The notes below the pieces were generated by a model. The model did no database searches. It saw only the letters and a program-made list of their open reading frames with translations, and was not told the origin of the DNA. A stretch of DNA of 23,892 nt from GCA-003244245 sp039924425 (GTDB lineage Bacteria; Actinomycetota; Actinomycetes; Mycobacteriales; Pseudonocardiaceae). Shown piece by piece: positions 1-11,110 of this stretch. Position 1 is the stretch's first letter, and each line of letters starts with the position of its first letter. Where the stretch lies: assembly GCA_039924425.1 (NCBI GenBank), contig JBDTAX010000097.1:1-23892 (forward strand), in the 5' to 3' direction. Position numbers and translations under genes: made by a program.

Positions 1-353
1 GGGCCGCCTACCGTGCGCTCGACGGCGACGCCTTGCCCAAGGCGGACGCGATCGTCGTGGCCCCCGCGACGTACAACACAATCAACAAATGGGCCGCCGG
101 CATCGCCGACAACTACGTCCTCGCCCAGCTCGCGGAACTGACCGGGCTGGGCGCCCGGATTGTCGTGCTTCCCTTCGTCAACCAAGGACTCGCCGCCAAC
201 TCCGTGTTCGCCCGCAGCATCGACCAGCTCCGCCAAGCGGGCGTGCGCGTCCTGTTCGGACCAGGCGAGTTCACACCTCACCCGCCAGGTGCCGGCGGTC
301 GTTCGCTCGATGACTATCCCTGGCGGCGAGCGCTGGACGCGGCAGGCAAGTGA
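1..353 (+). CDS. Flavoprotein-domain protein, 3' part only
   Basis: The reading frame is open from base 3, so the gene starts outside the window; the stop is TGA at 351-353. The visible part is about 116 residues. It contains the pattern KADAIVVAPATYNTINKWAAGIADN, shown here only as its key pieces APATYNTINKWA and GIADN, followed by a strand reading ARIVVLPFVN. This is the typical C-terminal half of the flavoprotein fold shared by phosphopantothenoylcysteine decarboxylase (CoaC/Dfp) and related FMN-binding decarboxylases, where the PAT-N-K stretch lies at the flavin and substrate pocket. In actinobacteria many such single-domain flavoproteins are not the CoaBC enzyme, so the substrate is unknown. 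The gene converges on the small membrane-protein gene at 397-684, with a 43-bp gap. Family assignment is fairly safe; the exact role is not. Confidence 0.8.
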   Translation, partial: AAYRALDGDALPKADAIVVAPATYNTINKWAAGIADNYVLAQLAELTGLGARIVVLPFVNQGLAANSVFARSIDQLRQAGVRVLFGPGEFTPHPPGAGGRSLDDYPWRRALDAAGK

Positions 354-396
354 GGCCATCCCCGCGGCACCGAGATCACTGTTGGCCAGAACCCGG

Positions 397-684
397 CTAA
401 TCCCGCCATTCGGACGGCGGAGCCCCGCAGCGTCGGCACCGGCCCCGCCGCTGGAGTGCTGCGCGAAGGGCCAGCCACTCCGCGTTCAGCCGGCGACGCT
501 CCAGAGCCAACCGACGAAACCTGGCCTGTAAGGCCTGGATGGTCCAGGTCGATCCGAGCAGCAGCCCGAGGCACACCAGCAGCACCCCTACCGACACTTC
601 CAGGGTCACCGAACTCTGCGCGGCGTACCGCCACGACGCCGCGCTCCCTGGCCACGGCCCGCGGGCCGAGCCTCGAGGAGGCAT
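397..684 (-). CDS. Small single-pass membrane protein, unknown function
   Basis: A 95-residue protein with one hydrophobic helix at about residues 31-51 (core VGVLLVCLGLLLG), then a strongly basic, probably helical tail (RRLALERRRLNAEWLALRAA) and a C-terminal CRRC pair. I chose ATG at 684 because GGAG lies 6 bp upstream. The frame extends up to 792, but that stretch has poor actinobacterial codon use and looks like leader. No known domain was recognised. The positive tail suggests an N-out, C-in topology with a cytoplasmic coiled helix, which is inference. Two cysteines alone are not enough for a zinc ribbon unless the protein dimerises. It is divergent from the PadR gene and convergent with the flavoprotein gene, so it is likely a single-gene transcript. 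Confidence 0.6.
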   Translation of the reverse strand: MPPRGSARGPWPGSAASWRYAAQSSVTLEVSVGVLLVCLGLLLGSTWTIQALQARFRRLALERRRLNAEWLALRAALQRRGRCRRCGAPPSEWRD

Positions 685-896
685 GTCGCGCTCCGGTGAG
701 ATGGTGACATGGTCGCCTTCCCTTCCTGCATGGCGGGGTGTGCGGCACGCGGTCCGGGAACTGCCCCGGATCACCGCCCCATAACTAAACACGATACAGC
801 CCTAACCTGAACTCAAACAAGGGCCTTCTGGGTGACACGCCACCTTCGGGTTCGCCGCCAGGGCCGCTACTTTCGAGGGGGCCGAGGTCGGCTCAG

Positions 897-924
897 TTGA
901 CTACGGGCTAGCCCTCACTAGACT
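897..924 (+). promoter_or_regulatory. Predicted sigma-70 promoter of the PadR gene, probably leaderless
   Basis: TTGACT at 897-902 and TAGACT at 919-924 are separated by 16 bp. The -10 box ends 6 bp before the ATG at 931, so transcription should start at or within a base of the A of the start codon. There is no Shine-Dalgarno sequence before 931, which fits a leaderless mRNA, a common arrangement in actinobacteria. Confidence 0.7.
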
Positions 925-930
925 TCAGGT

Positions 931-1287
931 ATGGCTCCCAGAATGACGACAACCGTCCGGATGGTGCTGGAGGCCCTCCTGCAGGTCTGGGATGACGACC
1001 CCGCCGCGGCTCTCTACGGCTTGGAGATCACCGCACGTACCAACCTGCTGCCGGGGACCACCTACCCGATCCTGCAACGGCTTCTCGACCACGGCTGGTT
1101 GACCGATGAGTGGGAGGATCTCGATCCACATCAGGCGGCCCGCCCTCGGCGCCGGTACTACCGACTCACAGAGGACGGCGCGTCGCAAGCCCGCAAGGCC
1201 CTCCAGGATGTGTCAGCGCGCTCGGACGCGAGACGCCTCGCCTGGGCTCGCGGGCTCAACGCGGCCGCCTCGGATTCCGGGGGGTGA
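931..1287 (+). CDS. PadR-family transcriptional regulator
   Basis: A 118-residue protein with a PadR-type winged helix over about residues 8-90. Its signature is the helix MVLEALLQ, the AALYGLEITART turn, the TTYPILQRLLDHGWL recognition segment and the wing with RRRYYRLTEDG. PadR proteins bind DNA as dimers and usually repress a nearby transport or membrane gene, with a small molecule as inducer. Here the next gene, 6 bp downstream, encodes a membrane protein, so the two probably form an operon and act together. ATG 931 was chosen because of the promoter placement; ATG 943 is the alternative. The C-terminal dimerisation helix is short, as in the PadR-s2 subgroup. The family call is strong; the target is inferred. 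Confidence 0.88.
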   Translation: MAPRMTTTVRMVLEALLQVWDDDPAAALYGLEITARTNLLPGTTYPILQRLLDHGWLTDEWEDLDPHQAARPRRRYYRLTEDGASQARKALQDVSARSDARRLAWARGLNAAASDSGG

Positions 1288-1293
1288 GCCCGG

Positions 1294-1707
1294 ATGTGGC
1301 GTGGTCGCTGGGCGCATGCCGCCAAGATCTGTGCTTATGCCGTAGGCGGGGGCAACCTCATCCTGTTGGTTCTTGGCGGGCCCACGATACTGACTCTCAG
1401 CCTGGCGGTAGCGCTGACTCCGGTCACGCTCGCCATGGCCTTGCAGCTGACGGCCTTCCTGGCCTGCGGTGTGCTCAGCCTTGCGGTCAGTGACCGTCGG
1501 GACCGAGCCGAACTGCTGGCCTGCGCGATCGGCGCGGTGCAGCCCCCCAGAGCGGGTGAGAAGTATCGGGAGGCCATGATCGCCGAGATCCGCGCCGCCA
1601 AGCACCGTGAGGCACGGATGATCGGAACCAACCTGATGACAACCGCCCCCAGGACCATCCTCGCGGCCTGGGTCCAACTCCTGAGGCCGGTGCCCGCGAA
1701 GCGGTAG
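1294..1707 (+). CDS. Membrane protein paired with PadR regulator
   Basis: A 137-residue protein with two predicted transmembrane helices, about residues 20-42 (NLILLVLGGPTILTLSLAVALT) and 44-64 (LAMALQLTAFLACGVLSLAV), followed by a cytoplasmic region rich in Arg, Lys and Glu (EKYREAMIAEIRAAKHREAR). No enzymatic motif is visible. It starts 6 bp after the PadR stop codon, with a G-rich stretch (GGGGGG) overlapping the end of the PadR gene as likely ribosome-binding site. PadR genes in actinobacteria are often followed by a small membrane protein of this shape, which suggests that it is the regulated product or a sensor partner. Its stop lies 4 bp from the end of the convergent sugC gene, leaving no room for a separate terminator. 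Confidence 0.65.
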   Translation: MWRGRWAHAAKICAYAVGGGNLILLVLGGPTILTLSLAVALTPVTLAMALQLTAFLACGVLSLAVSDRRDRAELLACAIGAVQPPRAGEKYREAMIAEIRAAKHREARMIGTNLMTTAPRTILAAWVQLLRPVPAKR

Positions 1708-1711
1708 GTCG

Positions 1712-2926
1712 TCAATCCAGCGCCCTGGGCCCTAGACGTTGTAGCTGCTTGGTATGCGACACCTCGGAGCTGGCGGTGAGATTGCGGTAATCGGCGGAGG
1801 GGTCGAAGACCTGGATGTGATTCGGGTCGAACCAGACCTGGGCCTTCTCCCCCTGGGTCACGGCCGACGCGACGGACAGCCGGGTGACCACCTGGCCAAC
1901 GTCGGTGGTGCCGGTCTGCTCGGCCAGCACCGCAGGGCTGCCCTGCTCGCTCTCCAGCGCGAAGTGGGCATACTTGTCCGAGCCCAGTGACTCCAGCATC
2001 TCGACCCGCGCCGTGAACGTCACCCCGTGCCGCCTGGCCGTGGGCTCCACCAGTGCGGCGTCCTCGAAGTGCTCCGGCCGCACCCCAATGATGACGTCGC
2101 GAGGTGCGTGCGCCGCTTCCAGCGCGCGGCGCAACCGGTCGGATAGCGGTAGCGCACCCAATGCGCAATACACAGTGCTCGCGTTCAGCCTCGCGGGCAG
2201 GAAGTTCATCGTCGGAGAGCCAATGAACCCCGCTACGAACAAGTTGTCCGGGTGCTCGTAGAGCGACTGCGGAGCACCGACCTGCTGCACCATCCCGCCG
2301 CGCATCACGACCACCCGATCCCCCAGCCGCATCGCCTCAGTCTGGTCGTGGGTCACATAGACAGTGGTGATGCCCAGGTCTTTCTGCAGCTTGGACACCG
2401 AAACCTGCATCTGCACCCGCAGCTTGGCGTCCAGGTTGGACATCGGCTCGTCCATCAGGAACGCGTTGGGCTTGCGCACGATCGCGCGTCCCATCGCCAC
2501 CCGCTGCCGCTGCCCACCCGACAGTGTGCCCGGCTTGCGGTCCAGCAGGTCGGTGAGGTCGAGCATGCGCGCGGTCTTGGCCACCCGGTCCTCGATGGTG
2601 GTTTTGCCGACTCGGGCGAGCTTGAGCGGAAAGGCGATGTTCTCCCCAACGGTCATGTGCGGGTAGAGCGCGTAGGACTGGAACACCATGGCCAGGTCGC
2701 GGTCCTTGGGTGCCCGCTCGTTGACCCGCTGTCCCCCGATGCGCACTTCGCCGGAGGTGATGTCCGCCAAGCCGGCGATCATGTTCAACGTCGTTGACTT
2801 CCCGCACCCGGAGGGGCCAACGAGAATGACGAACTCGCCGTCAGCGATCTCGAGGTCCACTTCCCGCACGGCGAGTGTGCCGTCGGGGAACCGCTTGGTC
2901 ACCTGGTCCAGAACAATCTCGGCCAC
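1712..2926 (-). CDS. sugC: Trehalose ABC transporter ATP-binding protein SugC
   Basis: A 404-residue ATPase that powers sugar uptake through SugA-SugB. Walker A is GPSGCGKS at 37-44, the signature LSGGQ at 135-139, Walker B with its glutamate LMDEP at 157-161, and the switch histidine H193. After about residue 240 comes the C-terminal regulatory (TOBE/MOI-type) domain, which places it in the MsmX/UgpC/SugC group rather than among two-domain exporters. The GTG start lies 2 bp after the sugB stop codon (TAG), so translation is probably coupled. It is the last gene of lpqY-sugABC. The substrate is taken from the neighbours, mainly the LpqY-like binding protein, since the ATPase itself is not selective. 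Confidence 0.92.
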   Translation of the reverse strand: MAEIVLDQVTKRFPDGTLAVREVDLEIADGEFVILVGPSGCGKSTTLNMIAGLADITSGEVRIGGQRVNERAPKDRDLAMVFQSYALYPHMTVGENIAFPLKLARVGKTTIEDRVAKTARMLDLTDLLDRKPGTLSGGQRQRVAMGRAIVRKPNAFLMDEPMSNLDAKLRVQMQVSVSKLQKDLGITTVYVTHDQTEAMRLGDRVVVMRGGMVQQVGAPQSLYEHPDNLFVAGFIGSPTMNFLPARLNASTVYCALGALPLSDRLRRALEAAHAPRDVIIGVRPEHFEDAALVEPTARRHGVTFTARVEMLESLGSDKYAHFALESEQGSPAVLAEQTGTTDVGQVVTRLSVASAVTQGEKAQVWFDPNHIQVFDPSADYRNLTASSEVSHTKQLQRLGPRALD

Positions 2927-2928
2927 CG

Positions 2929-3759
2929 CTACCCCTTGACCGCACCGGCCGTCAGGCCGGTGACGATTCGACGTTGGAAGAACACCACGAACAGGATGAT
3001 CGGGATGGTCAGCAGCACGGCGGCCGCCGAGATGGACCCGGTAGGCTCGGTGAACTCCGAGGATCCGGTGAACTGGGCGATGGCCACCGTAGTGGTCTGC
3101 GACGCCTCGGTGGAGGTCAGCGAGACCGCGAACAGGAAATCGTTCCAGCAGAAGATGAACACCAGGATCGCGGTGGTGAACACCCCCGGCGCGGCCAGCG
3201 GGACGATCACGCTGCGGAACGCTTGGAACGGCGTGGCGCCGTCCATCTGGGCTGCCTTCTCCAGCTCCCAGGGGATCTCCCGGAAGAACGCAGACAGTGT
3301 GTAGATCGCCAGTGGCAGCGAGAAGGTGATGTAGGGCAGAATCAGTCCTGGCCAGGTGTCGACCAGGCCGACCTTGCGCTCGATATCGAACAGCGGCGTG
3401 ACGAGTGAGATCTGCGGAAACATCGCGATCAGCAATGTGCCGCCGATCAACAGCTTCTTGCCCGGGAAAGACAGTCGCGCGATCGCGTAGGCCGCGAGTG
3501 TGCCGATCACCACCGACAGCCCGGTCGAGATGAGCGCAATGCCGATCGAGTTGCGCAACGCGCTCACGAATGAGGCTACCCGGAAGACCTGTTGGTAATT
3601 CGACCAGGTGAACTCGGCTGGGATGAAACGACCATCATTGATCGAGTCGAGGGGTTTGAACGACAAACTGACGATCCACAGCACCGGCACCAGAGCATAG
3701 ACAATGATGGCGAGGTCGGCGACCGCCCACCAACATTTATGACCCCACCGGGTACCCAT
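2929..3759 (-). CDS. sugB: Trehalose ABC transporter permease SugB
   Basis: A 276-residue inner-membrane permease with six predicted helices. The cytoplasmic EAA loop, which docks to the ATPase, is at about 167-192 (LEKAAQMDGATPFQAF, with the conserved Gly-Ala pair). It belongs to the MalG-like CUT1 sugar permeases. I set the start at ATG 3759 because a full AGGAGG sequence lies 5 bp upstream; the longer open frame to 4602 is only the antisense of sugA in another frame. The gene follows sugA with a 2-bp gap and precedes sugC with a 2-bp gap. It is inferred to form the membrane pore with SugA. Confidence 0.92.
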   Translation of the reverse strand: MGTRWGHKCWWAVADLAIIVYALVPVLWIVSLSFKPLDSINDGRFIPAEFTWSNYQQVFRVASFVSALRNSIGIALISTGLSVVIGTLAAYAIARLSFPGKKLLIGGTLLIAMFPQISLVTPLFDIERKVGLVDTWPGLILPYITFSLPLAIYTLSAFFREIPWELEKAAQMDGATPFQAFRSVIVPLAAPGVFTTAILVFIFCWNDFLFAVSLTSTEASQTTTVAIAQFTGSSEFTEPTGSISAAAVLLTIPIILFVVFFQRRIVTGLTAGAVKG

Positions 3760-3761
3760 CG

Positions 3762-4703
3762 TTACCTCCTTTTTCGCGCCTCGGCGCCCGGCGCCGCGGC
3801 GCCGAACAGCTTGACGAACACCAACGCGATGATCGTCACTATGAAGAAGATCAGGACGCTGATCGCCGAGCCGATACCGAGGTTGAACCCGACGAACAGG
3901 TTGTCGTAGCCAAGCATCGACACCGACGCCGTACCGTTTGAGCCCTGATTCAGGATGTAGATGATATCGAATATCCGGAACGCGTCCAGGGTTCGGAACA
4001 ACAGCGCCGCCAAGATCACCGGCTTCATGAGCGGCAGGATCACCTTGGTCAGCCGCCGCCACGGCCCGGCCCCGTCCAGCGCGGCGGCCTGGAGCAGATC
4101 CTCGGGGACCAGCGCGAGCCCGGCGAGCAGCAACAGCGCCATGAACGGCGTCGTCTTCCACACCTCGGCCAGGATGATCAGCGCGATAGTCGCGACCCGA
4201 TCGGTCAGCGGTGCCACGCTCTCGGGCAGCAGCGCGGCAAGATAGCCCTTGCCCGGTGTCCAGGCATACTGCCAGCCGTAGGAGGCGACCACCGTGACAA
4301 TGCCGTACGGGATCAGCACCACCGTGCGCACCAGGCCCCGGCCGACCACCGCGCGGTGCATCGCCAGCGCCAGCGCCAGCCCGACCACGAGCTCGATCGC
4401 CACTGAGACCACCGTAATGATCGCCGTGACGGTGAGCGCCTGCCACCAGTAGCCAGATCTGAGCACCTCGCCGTAGTTGCCCAGCCCGACGAAGCCGCGT
4501 TGGTCGGGGAAACGCAGGTCGAACCGCTCCAGTGACAGGTAGATCGCGTAACAGATCGGGTAACCGGTCACCGCCAGGATCACCAGCACCGCTGGCGTGC
4601 ACAGCAGCGCCGCCAGCCGATGCTCCGACCGAGCTCGCTCAGAGACATGCCCACGCGCTCGCCTCGGTGCGGCGACACCACCTAGCCGCATCGCCACCGT
4701 CAT
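3762..4703 (-). CDS. sugA: Trehalose ABC transporter permease SugA
   Basis: A 313-residue MalF-like CUT1 permease. A basic N-terminus (about 1-30) is followed by six predicted membrane helices, the first at about 33-55 (LLCTPAVLVILAVTGYPICYAIYLS). The EAA loop is at about 201-226 (EDLLQAAALDGAGPWRRL). It pairs with SugB to form the channel. Its ATG overlaps the TGA of lpqY in an ATGA, the classical sign of coupled translation. Codon use and GC content match the neighbours. No missing motif or truncation is seen. Confidence 0.92.
   Translation of the reverse strand: MTVAMRLGGVAAPRRARGHVSERARSEHRLAALLCTPAVLVILAVTGYPICYAIYLSLERFDLRFPDQRGFVGLGNYGEVLRSGYWWQALTVTAIITVVSVAIELVVGLALALAMHRAVVGRGLVRTVVLIPYGIVTVVASYGWQYAWTPGKGYLAALLPESVAPLTDRVATIALIILAEVWKTTPFMALLLLAGLALVPEDLLQAAALDGAGPWRRLTKVILPLMKPVILAALLFRTLDAFRIFDIIYILNQGSNGTASVSMLGYDNLFVGFNLGIGSAISVLIFFIVTIIALVFVKLFGAAAPGAEARKRR
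3764..3772 (-). promoter_or_regulatory. Strong Shine-Dalgarno sequence of sugB
   Basis: The minus strand reads AAAGGAGGT just before the sugB ATG at 3759, with 5 bp from AGGAGG to the start codon. It overlaps the last codons of sugA. It fixes the sugB start and suggests that sugB is re-initiated efficiently in a polycistronic message. Confidence 0.8.
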
Positions 4704-6028
4704 GGCACCAATCCCTGTGACTTGACAGCCTTGGCGATCTGGTCAGCAAGCTGACCCACGACCGTGCTGGAATTAATCTTCGCTGGCGGGTTGAGCAAGT
4801 TGGAGATCACGATCGAGATGTTATTGTAAGCCGGTGTTTTCGGCCGCACGCTGGCGCTGTCCAACGAATCTCGAATCTCTCGCCAGGCGGGGTACTTTTT
4901 CTGAAATGCTGGGTCGCCGTACAGTGCGGCGAGCGTAGGTGGTCTTTCCACCCCCACGGCGTTTCGTAGCTGGTTGTCCCGGTTGCGCAGGCACTGCACC
5001 GCCTCGAACGCCTCGGCCGGATGCCGCGAGGTGGCGCTCACTCCGATGTTGACGCCCCCGATTGTCACCCTCGCCGGCTGGCCGGCCACTATTGAGGGGT
5101 AGGGGGCCCAGCCGAACACGTCCCCGACCCGGCGACCGGTGTCCTGCCCGGTCGGCCGTCCCAGCGCATCGACAAACGCGCCACCGCCGTCCTCGTGCAT
5201 CGAGGCGTAGACGAACGGGTAGTTGACCTCGAATGCCGCGCTCCCTGCCTGCATCGCCAACCGGGCGTTATTCTCATTGCTCAGCGACAGTGACGGGTCC
5301 GCAGCCCGGGAGTGAGCAACCCGCGCCATGACACTCAAGGCCTGCCGGGCGGCATCGCCCCGGGCCACCTGTACATCGCCGTTCTCCGAGGCGATCGAAC
5401 CACCGCCACTGGCGAGCAGCGTGTTGAACCACACCGTCAGACCCTCATACCGCGCGCCCTGCACCTCGATGTAGTGCGGTAGACCTCTTTTCGCCAGGCC
5501 ATCCGCCATCTGGATCATCTCATCCCAGGTCTGTGGCGGCTTGGGCACCAAGTCTTTGCGGTACCAGAGCAGCTGCGGGTTGGTGCTCAGTGGCGCGGCA
5601 TACAACCTGCCCTGATATGTGCCGGTCTCCAGCGGGGCACGAAGGGTCCCCCGTTCGACCTGACGCGCCCACGCGACGGGATACGGCAAGATCCACCCCG
5701 CTTTTGCGAACTCTGCGGTCCAGATCACGTCGAGTTCCATGATGTCCAGTTTGGGGTCGTGCGCGGCCAGTCGGCGGGCCAGGAGCAACCGTTGATCATC
5801 GGTGTTCCTGTTCGGCTGGGACCGCTGCTCGATCATGTACCGACCTCTGGAAGCCTTGCTGCACTCTGCCGCAGCGACCTGGTACTGATCGACACCCTCG
5901 GTGCCGGTGTCGAAAGCCAGCACGACTGACCCAGCGGCACCGGAGCCGCACCCCACCAGCGTCGCCGCGGCCAACACGACTCCCACCACGGCAGTCGTCA
6001 CCCGCCGCCACCCGTAGGCACCAGCCAT
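4700..6028 (-). CDS. lpqY: LpqY-like trehalose-binding lipoprotein
   Basis: A 442-residue extracytoplasmic solute-binding protein of the CUT1 type. The signal peptide ends in the lipobox LVGC, so the cysteine (about residue 28 from the chosen start) would be lipidated. Conserved LpqY segments recognisable from the mycobacterial protein include LDVIWTAEFAKAGW, QLLWYRKDL, VWFNTLLASGGG and RVTIGGVNIGVS. These are the regions around the trehalose site. ATG 6028 is preferred because GGGAGG lies just upstream; the TTG at 6052 has no ribosome-binding site. It is the first gene of the importer operon, and the promoter is at 6108-6081. In mycobacteria this system recycles trehalose. Trehalose here is a strong inference from similarity, not shown directly. 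Confidence 0.9.
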   Translation of the reverse strand: MAGAYGWRRVTTAVVGVVLAAATLVGCGSGAAGSVVLAFDTGTEGVDQYQVAAAECSKASRGRYMIEQRSQPNRNTDDQRLLLARRLAAHDPKLDIMELDVIWTAEFAKAGWILPYPVAWARQVERGTLRAPLETGTYQGRLYAAPLSTNPQLLWYRKDLVPKPPQTWDEMIQMADGLAKRGLPHYIEVQGARYEGLTVWFNTLLASGGGSIASENGDVQVARGDAARQALSVMARVAHSRAADPSLSLSNENNARLAMQAGSAAFEVNYPFVYASMHEDGGGAFVDALGRPTGQDTGRRVGDVFGWAPYPSIVAGQPARVTIGGVNIGVSATSRHPAEAFEAVQCLRNRDNQLRNAVGVERPPTLAALYGDPAFQKKYPAWREIRDSLDSASVRPKTPAYNNISIVISNLLNPPAKINSSTVVGQLADQIAKAVKSQGLVP

Positions 6029-6080
6029 ACCCGCCTCCCTCACCGTTCGCAACCAGGACGCGACCCGCCAGCATGGCTAA

Positions 6081-6108
6081 AGTCTATACAGGGCTCAGAT
6101 GAAGTCAA
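6081..6108 (-). promoter_or_regulatory. Predicted sigma-70 promoter of lpqY-sugABC
   Basis: Read on the minus strand, TTGACT (6108-6103) and TAGACT (6086-6081) are separated by 16 bp. Transcription would begin near 6074, giving a leader of about 45 nt before the lpqY ATG, which has a good Shine-Dalgarno sequence. The surrounding bases are AT-richer than average, as expected for a promoter. Confidence 0.65.
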
Positions 6109-6158
6109 TAGAGGGTATGCTGGGGATCTCGGAGGGCACGGCTTGAGCCGGGGGACGT

Positions 6159-7097
6159 ATGCGATGGTTGTGGGTGGTAGCGCTGGTGCTTGCCGGCGCT
6201 GTGGTCGCTGGGGGGTGCGCAGCGCCGAGTTCGGCCGTTGCCCCCAGCAAGGCTGTCCGGGTGGTCTCGGTGCGCAAGGTCGATGCTCGGACCCGGGATG
6301 TGGTGATTGATTCACCTTCGGTCGGTGACACCACAGTGCGGTTGCTGGTGCCGGTCGGCTTCAAGGCGGACCCGAACCGCCGTTGGCCGGTGCTCTACCT
6401 GCTCCACGGCGCTGATGATCCGGACACCTACCGGTGTTGGACCCGCTCCACCGATGTCGCCGCTCTGACCGCCGGGCTCCCCCTCCTAGTGGTGATGCCC
6501 GAGGGCGGGACGCGGGGTTACTACTCGAACTGGTTCAACAAAGGCCGTGGCGGACCACCGGCTTGGGAGACTTTCCATCTGGTGGAGCTGCCCCAGGTGC
6601 TCGAGCGTGACTGGCGGGCCAGCGATCGCCGGGCGGTGGCCGGGCTGTCCATGGGAGGGCTGGGCGCCATGCTCTATGCCGCCCACTCGCCACACCTGTT
6701 CCGCGCGGCCGCCTCGTTCAGCGGAGTCCTGGACACCGTGGGCACCCCGGGTTGGCCGTTCCCGCCGGGCTTGTGGGGAGATCGCACCCAGCAAGCTGAA
6801 ATCTGGCGCCGGCACAACCCCGTCACCGCAGCGGCGGACCTGCGGGGAATCTCGTTGTTCGTGTCTTATGGCAATGGGGATCCAGGCCCGGTGGACGTCG
6901 CGGGGACGTCCACCGGTGTCGGCGGTCAGATCGAGCGGCGACTGGCCCCGGGAAGCGCCGCTTTTGTTCGCCGGCTGGGTGAGCTTGGCATCCCCGCACA
7001 GGTCGACGCGTACGGACCCGGCATTCACGCCTGGCCGTACTGGCAGCGGGAGTTGCACCGTGCGTTGCCCGGCATCATGCGCGCTTTACAGACCTGA
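6159..7097 (+). CDS. Esterase-fold lipoprotein of the esterase D / antigen 85 superfamily
   Basis: A 312-residue alpha/beta hydrolase likely anchored to the outer face of the membrane. The signal peptide (residues 1-19) ends in the lipobox AGGC, with C20 as lipid site. The oxyanion region is YLLHGADD at 80-87, the nucleophile elbow GLSMGG at 162-167 (S164), and the late histidine H290 in GIHAWPYW. D241 in GNGDPG is a candidate for the acid. The order of motifs fits the esterase D/antigen 85 group, but the protein is not a classical mycolyltransferase by what I can see. GGGGGA just before ATG 6159 supports the start. It is divergent from lpqY. The substrate is unknown; an acylated sugar or cell-envelope ester is possible. 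Confidence 0.82.
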   Translation: MRWLWVVALVLAGAVVAGGCAAPSSAVAPSKAVRVVSVRKVDARTRDVVIDSPSVGDTTVRLLVPVGFKADPNRRWPVLYLLHGADDPDTYRCWTRSTDVAALTAGLPLLVVMPEGGTRGYYSNWFNKGRGGPPAWETFHLVELPQVLERDWRASDRRAVAGLSMGGLGAMLYAAHSPHLFRAAASFSGVLDTVGTPGWPFPPGLWGDRTQQAEIWRRHNPVTAAADLRGISLFVSYGNGDPGPVDVAGTSTGVGGQIERRLAPGSAAFVRRLGELGIPAQVDAYGPGIHAWPYWQRELHRALPGIMRALQT

Positions 7098-7130
7098 CCG
7101 GACCAGAATGCGCACTCTCCCCTCTTGTGG

Positions 7131-8117
7131 TCAGGCGTGCCTCCGGGGCAACTGATGTGCGGACAGGAAGGCCCACATCAATGTGGCGGCGCTTGCTTGC
7201 GCGCCCACGGCCGTGTTGTACGGGATGTCCGCCTGGGTGGCTCGTGGCCAGTAGTGGTTCAGCCCGTCGTACAGCACGGATTCCACGGCCGATCCATTCG
7301 GGCAGTGCGCCCACAGGGTGAGTTGCGCCGGTGGGATGGTCGTGCTGGTGGACGTTGCCCCGCAGCGATTCCGGGCCCGCCAGTCCGCCACCACCGACTC
7401 GATCATCTGGGTACTGGTCTGGGCCGGGTCGGTGGTGGACAGTTCCGGGTCGGCGGTGCCGGCGCTGATCCACGCTGGCACCGCGACGCTCGTGTCTGCG
7501 CAGGCCTCCGTGGGCACGCCAGCGTAGCTGGCGAACGCGGCGAACAGCGAGGGATGCGCGCAGACCTCGGTGAAGGCCATGCGCGCGCCGTTACTGTAGC
7601 CGACCAGATAGATCCGCGAGTTATCGATCGCGACATGCTTCGCCACGTCACCGAGCACGGCGGTGAGGAACGCGGAGTCGTCGACCTGAGCCGCCGCAGC
7701 CGCGCCGCAGCAACCGTCGCCGGCGTTCCAGAACTGTTCGTAGCCGACCGGGTAGACCAGCACGGCCTTGCCCTGTTGCGCCAGCGGCAGGAAATCGGTC
7801 CTGACCTGCTCCTGCTGCACAGTCACCGATCTGCCGTGCAGGATCATCAGCAACGGCAACGCTTCCTGTTGGCCGGCGGGGGCCACCAGCAGGTACGAGC
7901 GCTGTGTGCCACCGATGGCCAGGGAAAACATCGAACTCGTGGTGGCCCCGGTCTGGTCTGTTGTCGTCAGGATCTTCGACGACGTCGGGGGCCTCGGCGG
8001 CGGGGCCGATGTCCCGCACGAGGCGAGCAGCGCCAGCGCGAGACCCAGCAACCCATGCCGCCCCCACTGATGCGCTCGACTGGCCTCGATCGCGGGAAGT
8101 CGGTGGTGTGCCGTCAC
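7131..8117 (-). CDS. lpqC: LpqC-like esterase lipoprotein (PHB depolymerase/feruloyl esterase family)
   Basis: A 328-residue secreted lipoprotein. The hydrophobic segment GLLGLALALLASC gives a lipobox with C34. The hydrolase domain has the oxyanion strand LMILHGR (90-95), the nucleophile GYSNGAR at 173-179 (S175), the acid D223 in AGTADPE and the histidine H288 in GLNHYWP. The paired cysteines in GDGCCG are typical of the LpqC/polyhydroxybutyrate esterase family. The GTG start at 8117 has only a weak ribosome-binding site; no better in-frame start precedes the signal peptide. It lies 96 bp downstream of gcvP on the same strand and converges with the esterase at 6159-7097. The natural substrate is not known; family members cleave short esters. 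Confidence 0.83.
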   Translation of the reverse strand: MTAHHRLPAIEASRAHQWGRHGLLGLALALLASCGTSAPPPRPPTSSKILTTTDQTGATTSSMFSLAIGGTQRSYLLVAPAGQQEALPLLMILHGRSVTVQQEQVRTDFLPLAQQGKAVLVYPVGYEQFWNAGDGCCGAAAAAQVDDSAFLTAVLGDVAKHVAIDNSRIYLVGYSNGARMAFTEVCAHPSLFAAFASYAGVPTEACADTSVAVPAWISAGTADPELSTTDPAQTSTQMIESVVADWRARNRCGATSTSTTIPPAQLTLWAHCPNGSAVESVLYDGLNHYWPRATQADIPYNTAVGAQASAATLMWAFLSAHQLPRRHA

Positions 8118-8213
8118 GGCAGCTAGTGAAGCAGTTCCGCGTTTCGGGAGGGTGGGTGCCGTGCGAGTCGGGCCGCGCGGGCCGCCGCGGTGCGGTGGGT
8201 GCCGGAATAACAG

Positions 8214-11096
<2,883 letters not shown>

Positions 11097-11110
11097 CGCG
11101 GTGACCTCCG

